A stretch of 64,000 nucleotides of DNA from Homarus americanus (Eukaryota > Arthropoda > Malacostraca > Decapoda > Nephropidae), in the NCBI RefSeq assembly GCF_018991925.1, contig NW_024737068.1, positions 1,978,816 to 2,042,815 on the forward strand, written 5' to 3'. The notes under the pieces were generated by a model. It saw only the letters and a list, made by a program, of their open reading frames with translations, ran no database searches and was not told where the DNA came from. Each line of letters starts with the position of its first letter. Position 1 is the stretch's first letter. The position numbers and the translations under genes are program-made. Positions 57,597 to 64,000 of this stretch are shown one piece after another.

Positions 57597-58031
57597 GACC
57601 TAACCTAACCTAACCTAACCTAACCTAACCTAATCTAACCTAACCTAACCTAACCTAACCTAACCTAACCTAACCTAACCTAACCTAGCATAATCTAACC
57701 TATAGCCTAATCTAATCTAACCTAACCTAACCTAACCTAAACATAACCTAACCTAACCTAATCTAGCCCTAACCCTAACCTAACTTCAACCTAACTTTGC
57801 CTAATCCTAATCCTAACCTAACCTAACCCACAACCTAACCTAACCTAACCTAACCTAACCTAATCTAACCTAACCTAATCTAACCTAACCTAATCTAACC
57901 TAACCTAACCTAACCCAACCCAACCCAACCCAACCCAACCTAACCTAATCTAATCTAACCTAACCTAACCTAACCTAACCTAACCTAACCTAACCTAACC
58001 TAACCTAACCTAACCTAACCTAATCTAACTT
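57597..58031. repeat. Interstitial telomeric repeat block, (CCTAA)n = (TTAGG)n on minus strand
   Basis: About 85 pentamers, mostly CCTAA, with CTAAT and CCCAA variants grouped in patches. TTAGG is the usual arthropod telomere repeat. Flanks are ordinary sequence on both sides, so the block is internal, not a chromosome end. A CCTAC-rich stretch (58140-58315) follows. Confidence 0.92.
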
Positions 58032-58403
58032 AACAGATGTAATAGTGAAAATATTTAGTAATCAATTCTGGTATTTTATGTTTTACGATTGTCCGAAGAA
58101 AGACGCGAACAAGTGGTTGAAAGAAAATAAACAAGCAACCTACCTTAACCTACCCAACCTTCATCACGACCTACCATACTCTAACCCGACCTAACTCAAC
58201 TTACTCTACCCTAACCCAACCTATTCCAACCTACCCCACCCCACCCTACCCTGACCTAACTCAACTTACCCTACCCTACCCTACCCTACCCTACCCTAAC
58301 CCTACCCTACCCCTGCTACAGATTTCGACAGGTGAAGCCTCGAGGCCACAGGGAGACAGCGCATGAGTCAGCCAGAAGGTCGTGGGAACCTTAGGTGAAC
58401 CCT

Positions 58404-58404
<1 letters not shown>

Positions 58405-58467
<63 letters not shown>

Positions 58468-58739
58468 TTATACAGGCTGTGAGAAAGACAGTTATCTGGG
58501 TTACCTACATGATGACTACAACCGTTGTGTGTGTGTGTAGCTGAAAGGTTAGTTTCTTTTCATGGTTACTGTATGAATGTTAAATACAGGGTCATCAAAA
58601 TAGAGAATACCTAATTTTTAAATGACCATATATTGAAGTCTGGCTATTATTTTCCACCACCTTGTATCAATTATGTTTGTTCTACGAAATTTATATATTT
58701 ATATGTATCTTATGACGTCACCTATATGTATCTGGTGAT

Positions 58740-58789
<50 letters not shown>

Positions 58790-58875
58790 CTCGCCACCCT
58801 CTCCTACAAATAAAACTAAAGTTGGCAACCTGAGTTACTCTTGCAAAATCCTGCAGTTCCAATACAAACTATTTC

Positions 58876-58927
<52 letters not shown>

Positions 58928-58930
58928 CTA
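58405..58930. repeat. Three CA/GT microsatellites (58409-58463, 58741-58787, 58877-58926)
   Basis: Two AC tracts and one GT tract separated by short unique sequence. No gene. Confidence 0.96.
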
Positions 58931-59385
58931 AACTTTCTCTACCTAATAAAATGTGGTGGACAGGAATACACAAGCATATACTGTATGTATCCTCCACCTC
59001 CCTCACACTACTTCCTCTTACTATGACCACTAACGAGTACAACTATTTACCATTGCCCCTTATGAGCCACTATACGCCACTATACCCCATTAGGCGCCAC
59101 TATACTCCATTAGGCGCCACTATACTCCAATACACCCTCTTATACTTCTCTACACTCGCCTCCACTCCCTCCAATACACCTCCATACACATCACACTATC
59201 TCTCCCACTATGCACTACACTATCCCATTACACTATACCACTACTGTCTGCCTCACCATTCACTACACCCCCTGTCACTTACACACTAGTAGATTTTAAA
59301 ATATTAACTCTTTAAGTACCAATTACTTACCTCCATACACCTTGGTACACTATTGGTGGCAGGTGTACCTCCACCGTACACCCTG
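58931..59385. other. Unique/low-complexity sequence, no gene seen
   Basis: CACTATACTCC-like phrases at 59060-59140. A frame across it is Thr/Pro/Tyr-rich low complexity. Confidence 0.5.
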
Positions 59386-59389
59386 AGTG

Positions 59390-59965
59390 GCGATCGTACC
59401 TACACCCTGGGTGGCGAGTGTACCTCCACCCTGGGTGGCGAGTGTACCTCCACCCTGGGTGGCGAGTGTACCTCCACCCTGGGTGGCGAGTGTACCTCCA
59501 CCCTGGGTGGCGAGTGTACCTCCACCCTGGGTGGCGAGTGTACCTCCACCCTGGGTGGCGAGTGTACCTCCACCCTACACCCTCGGTGGCGAGTGTACCT
59601 CCACCCTACACCCTGGGTGGCGAGTGTACCTCCACCCTACACCCTGGGTGGCGAGTGTACCTCCACCCTACACCCTGGGTGGCGAGTGTACCTCCACCCT
59701 ACACCTGGTGGCGAGTGTGCCTCCACCCTACACCCACAGAGTGGCAGTGTACCTCCACCCCTACACCCTGGGTGGCAGAGTGTGCCTCACCCCACCCTGG
59801 GTGGCAGGGAGTGTGCCTCCACCCCCACCCTGGGTGGCAAGTGTGCCTCCCTACACCCTGGGTGGCAGTGTACCTCCACCCTACACCTGGGTGGCAGTGT
59901 ACCTCACCCCTACACCCTGGTGGCAGAGTGTACCTCCACGCTACACCCTGGTGGCAGGTGTAGCA
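59390..59965. repeat. 24-bp minisatellite (ACCTCCACCCTGGGTGGCGA), about 22 copies
   Basis: The first seven units are almost identical and the later ones are spaced by CTACAC insertions. Period 24 keeps all frames open, which explains three overlapping long frames. Confidence 0.96.
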
Positions 59966-60310
59966 ACCAGGCACCCTGGGAGTGTGCAAGCCATATGTAT
60001 GAGGGGACAGAGTGAAATATTTAGTACGTGATAATGACTGAGGCTGAGTGGCCTTCCCTCCTGCCTGCCCCTCGTCGCTACCTGCCTTGCCCTGGTGGGG
60101 CAGGGAGAATCAGGACAGTGGGAGGGGGTGAGGAGGGGGCGAAGGTGAAAGAATGTGGGAGGGGAAGGAGGGGGCAGAGGACAGAGGTGGGCGCTGGAGG
60201 AAGGAGGAGGAGGAGAGGGGGAGGTAAAGGAGGAGAGGGGGGGTAAAGGAGGAGGAGGAAGGAAGGGGGAGGGTTAGACAGGTGTGTGGGTATAGGTGGG
60301 AATGTGGGTG

Positions 60311-60357
<47 letters not shown>

Positions 60358-60552
60358 TGTGTGTGTGTGCTTCAATAGTCAACAAATCTCAGTAGGACCA
60401 AAGTGATTAAAACCTTTGAGAAGTAGTTCATTAGATGTGGGTCACTCTTATTATTAATTTGGCAGGTTATAAGAGGTCGTTAGGTCCTGTAATAAACAAC
60501 AACTAAAATACACAATGAATTAATGACAGAGTGTTGTGTGTTTTGTTTAGGT
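59966..60552. other. Purine-rich run (60115-60310), GA microsatellite (60317-60352) and unique sequence; no gene
   Basis: GGAGGAGGAGAGGGGG-type sequence, then (GA)n and (GT)n. Nothing coding. Confidence 0.6.
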
Positions 60553-60864
60553 GGTGCTTCAACTACCAGGGTTATTAAGCACCGTTCACCAGGTCTTAGT
60601 TTTAGGTGCTTGAACTACCAGGGTTATTAAGCATCGTTCACTAGGTCTCAGTTTTAGATGCTTCAACTACCAGGGTTATTAAGCACCGTTCACCAGGTCT
60701 TAGTTTTAGGTGCTTCAACTACCAGGGTTATTAAGCACTGTTCACTAGTTCTTAGTTTTAGGTGCTTCAACTACCAGGGTTATTAAGCACCGTTCATTAG
60801 GTCTTAGTTTTAGGTGCTTCAACTACCAGGGTTATTAAGCACCGTTCACTAAGTCTTAGCTTGG
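60553..60864. repeat. 52-bp tandem repeat, six copies
   Basis: Units begin GGTGCTTCAACTACCAGGGT and contain TTATTAAGCACCGTTCA and AGGTCTTAGTTTTA. Starts are at 60553, 60605, 60657 and so on at constant spacing. Confidence 0.95.
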
Positions 60865-60869
60865 TCTTA

Positions 60870-61361
60870 GTTTCAAAACCAACATCAACCAACATCAACC
60901 AACATCAACCAGCATCAACCAACATCAACCAACATTCCTTCCCCAACACGTGTCGATGAACCTACAGTGACGACCCCGACTAAACCCCTAAAGAGATAGT
61001 AAACAAAAATAACATTGGAAGAATTTAAAGACAATTACACTTTTTTAACGCGGTTTTTTTTCCTTGTACGTTTATCTTTACGACTTGTTCCCGTCTGGTT
61101 CGTGTTTTGTTTTCCTCTGTTTTTTTTATGGATGTATTCTGTTCTGTGTCGTCCATTTTTTAAATACTAGGATTAGTTTGGGTGAACTGGGGGTATAATG
61201 AAGACTAATTGAAATATACTGATTTTTATAGCTGTGTGTTGGGTGGTGGTGGTGTGTGTGTGTGTGTGTGTGGTCATCAACTATAAACATTACAATCCTA
61301 GAATACAGATATTAGTCCAGAAATACACACAAGACCACATAAACACAATATACATATTAAC

Positions 61362-61397
<36 letters not shown>

Positions 61398-61416
61398 ACA
61401 TAGGGGGAACAAACAG
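60870..61416. other. Unique AT-rich sequence with AACATCAACC repeats (60880-60935), (GT)n at 61250 and (TA)n at 61368
   Basis: No gene recognised. Confidence 0.5.
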
Positions 61417-62460
61417 ACCTACACTAGTAAACACATCACTTGTACCTACACGACCTACACTAGTATACACATCACTTGTACCTACACGACCTACACTAGT
61501 AAACACATCACTTGTACCTACACGACCTACACTAGTAAACACATCACTTGTACCTACACGACCTACACTAGTAAACACATCACTTGTACCTACACGACCT
61601 ACACTAGTAAACACATCACTTGTACCTACACGACCTATACTAGTAAACACATCACTTGTACCTACACGACCTATACTAGTAAACACATCACTTGTACCTA
61701 CACGACCTACACTAGTATACACATCACTTGTACCTACACGACCTACACTAGTAAACACATCACTTGTACCTACACGACCTACACTAGTAAACACATCACT
61801 TGTACTACGACCTACACTAGTAAACACATCACTTGTACCCTACACGACCTACACTATTAAACACATCACTTATTTACCTACGACTATACTAGTAAACTTA
61901 CATCACTTGTACCTACGACTACACTATTAAACACATCACTTATACCTACGACTTCCACTATTAAACATCACTTGTACCTACACGACCTTCCTACACTAGT
62001 AAACACATCACTTGTACCTACACGACTACCACTAGTAAACATCACTTGTACCTACGACCTACACTAGTAAACACATCACTTGTACCTACACGACCTATAC
62101 TAGTAAGCACATCACTTGTTACCTACACGACCTATACTAGTAAACTTACATCACTTGTACCTACACGACCTACACTAGTATACACATCACTTGTACCTAC
62201 ACGACCTACACTAGTAAACACATCACTTGTACCTACACGACCTATACTAGTAAACACATCACTTGTACCTACACGACCTATACTAGTAAACACATCACTT
62301 GTACCTACACGACCTACACTAGTATACACATCACTTGTACCTACACGACCTACACTAGTAAACACATCACTTGTACCTACACGACCTACACTAGTAAACA
62401 CATCACTTGTACCTACACGACCTACCCCTGTAAACACATCACTTGTACCTACACGAACCT
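61417..62460. repeat. 36-bp minisatellite (ACATCACTTGTACCTACACG plus CCTACACTAGTAAAC), about 29 copies
   Basis: Period 36 is divisible by three, so one minus frame reads the 12-residue unit TSVGRVGTSDVF repeatedly, and a + frame reads LVPTRPTLVNTS. The central part (61860-62160) is irregular with indels that break these frames. No start context, signal or domain supports a gene. Confidence 0.95.
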
Positions 62461-62464
62461 ACAT

Positions 62465-63165
62465 CACTACACAGTAGACTATTACACCTTGTTTATGTCT
62501 CCTGTGGTAATAGTTTCCTCACTAATAGATGAATAACAGTCATTTGTTATAGTAAAAAAAAAATACTATTACGGAATTATATATTTACCCACTGTATAAA
62601 TATAATTATAGAACATAAGTCATTCATCGTATAATTGCTACATCTATCATCACTACAAATAGTTCAGATTACTGTAATATTCTGTGATTATCGGGTTTCT
62701 TTATTTCTCATAGGTATATCAGTGTAAGTACAGGTATGTTAGTTTGTGTGTGATATTATTTCTGTAAATGTAAATTAATGCTTGATTTTTTACAGTATAT
62801 ATCAATAGTATGTGTTTATCTAATTAATGTGTTATATTCAGGTTGTAAGAAATGGTTATGATTGTTGTTGTTAGTTGATGTTATTGTAAGGGTTGTGAAT
62901 GTTGGTAGTTGTTGTTGTAATGGATTTTGAATATTAATTAATGTGCTTGTTGGTGATTTTTCTAGTTGAGGTTGTTGTAATTGTTGGTGGTTGTGGTTGT
63001 TAGTGGTTGTGAATGTTAGTAGCTGTGGTTGTTATTGGTTATGGCTGTAATTGGTTGTAGATGTTGGTGGTTGTAGTTGTTAGTGGTTGTAGTTGTTAGT
63101 GATTGTAATTTTGAGTTAAACCAATATCTAACCTGAAATCATTATACAGTTATCATAGTTAAAAT
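62465..63165. other. AT-rich sequence with GTTGTTGGTGGTTGT-like degenerate repeats (62870-63110); no gene
   Basis: TTGGTGGTTGTAGTTGTTAG-like phrases recur. Nothing coding. Confidence 0.5.
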
Positions 63166-63167
63166 AC

Positions 63168-63214
<47 letters not shown>

Positions 63215-63365
63215 GTAGTGTAATTGTATTTGTTATTATTTTTGTTGTTATTATTATTATTGTTGTTGCTTTTATTGTCAATGTTATTATTATTGTTGTT
63301 GTTGTTGTTAAGATTGTTATTATTGTTATTGTTATTATTGTTATTGCTATTGTTATTGTGACTTA
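63168..63365. repeat. (GT)n followed by TTG/TTA trinucleotide repeats
   Basis: GT tract at 63168-63212, then ATTATTGTTGTT units to 63365. Confidence 0.94.
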
Positions 63366-63369
63366 TTGT

Positions 63370-64000
63370 AATAAATTGAAAAAAAAATTACTTACACTGA
63401 TCAACCATATTTTTGGAAATAAACAAAAATAAAAGGAAACGGAGAAAGAAGAGGAAGTATAAAGGGATTAAAGGTTGGAACTAACGAAAGGAATAAACAC
63501 GAGAGATAAACAACCACAATAAATAAAGAGAAAGAGAGATAAAATGATCTAACCAAAAGGTGCACCGCTAAATGACCTTCTTTGACCCCGCTTCCTGGCT
63601 TGTGATTGGCCCGCACGCGAACGTCTAACCTTTGACCTCACCCGCGGTTTACAAGATCCACTTCTAACCCTGATATATTTATTTATTTATTTATTTATTT
63701 ACTTATTTGATTATTTAGTTATTTATTTAGTTTAGTTATTTATTTAGTTAATTAATTATTACTTAGTTATTTAGTTAGTTATATTTCACCTTTTCCATAT
63801 CATTTCCTTTGAGTTACAAGACAGGCAGTGGAGGATTATGATAATATTGATGATGTAAAGGAACTGGATAAGAAAACGAATAAAAGAGGAAGGTGAGACA
63901 CTGTACCAAGAAGAAGGGAAGTGACGACATGTTAAAAATCGCCGGAGGGAGGGAGGGAGGGAGGGAGGGAGAGAAGGAAAGAAGGAGGGAGGGAGCTAGT
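63370..64000. other. Right end of window: AT-rich, (ATTT)n at 63672-63780, (GGGA)n at 63945-63990; no gene
   Basis: A 71-residue minus frame at 63401-63616 has a hydrophobic stretch but no recognisable motif and overlaps A-rich sequence. Confidence 0.45.

Noticed and set aside
60553..60864. Regularly spaced repeats that might suggest a CRISPR array
   Set aside because: The units are contiguous 52-bp tandem copies without unique spacers, in a eukaryotic genome, with no cas genes.

Overview
This window is eukaryotic, repeat-rich, intron-containing DNA, most likely from a decapod crustacean. The main evidence is a cluster of type I crustin (carcinin-like) antimicrobial peptide genes, each a signal peptide plus a C-x3-C...CC block plus an 8-cysteine WAP domain. 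(TTAGG)n-type telomere repeats, long CA/GT and AAT microsatellites, and BEL/Pao, I-like and CR1-like retroelements fit this. Two 100-N blocks (15831-15930, 33938-34037) are scaffolding gaps. Species level cannot be read from the sequence.

Genes. All host genes I can support belong to two crustin subfamilies with the same four-exon plan: exon 1 ends exactly with the ATG; exon 2 carries the signal peptide and CxxxC...CC block; exon 3 carries two WAP cysteines; exon 4 carries the last six. Subfamily 1 has two intact copies on + (A 7957-8805, B 13511-14359), one + copy with a frame-breaking exon 3 (C 47650-48491) and one decayed - copy (D 28128-28950). Subfamily 2 has one intact copy on - (copy 2, 19979-21005), one + copy with a single in-frame TGA at a conserved cysteine (copy 1, 4060-5572) and one decayed - copy (copy 3, 31884-32865). 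Exon boundaries were read by eye from frame, GT/AG sites and comparison between copies.

Layout. The copies sit in a multi-kilobase segmental duplication present in both orientations. The + unit order is subfamily 2 promoter and gene, 20-bp minisatellite, GGCCGTTTTGGTC minisatellite, CA/CG microsatellite with CCAAT and TATA boxes, subfamily 1 gene, 3' flank. Unit pieces: about 1283-9337 (+), 13441-15830 (+), 15931-23480 (-), 27460-33937 (-) and 44350-49580 (+). They differ mainly by insertions: a BEL/Pao element with its 3' LTR (3-1282), a compact non-LTR element with a 12-bp target-site duplication (1736-4010), an RNase H-bearing non-LTR element (about 9338-13440), a Tc1/mariner-like MITE, a hAT-like MITE, and a tRNA-derived SINE.

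From about 34 kb to 44 kb and 54.5 kb to 64 kb I see no host gene: only RT fragments, microsatellites, minisatellites, a 1.75-kb polypyrimidine tract, an interstitial telomeric block (57597-58031) and AT-rich unique sequence. A CR1-like element with an SGNH-esterase-type ORF1 lies at about 50850-54545, next to a 5'-truncated inverted relative (49580-50460). Most long open frames in the window are translations of simple repeats and are not genes.

How the genes would work together (inference): the crustins are secreted, hemocyte-type effectors of innate immunity, and copy number, promoter structure and disabling changes show a young family still turning over.
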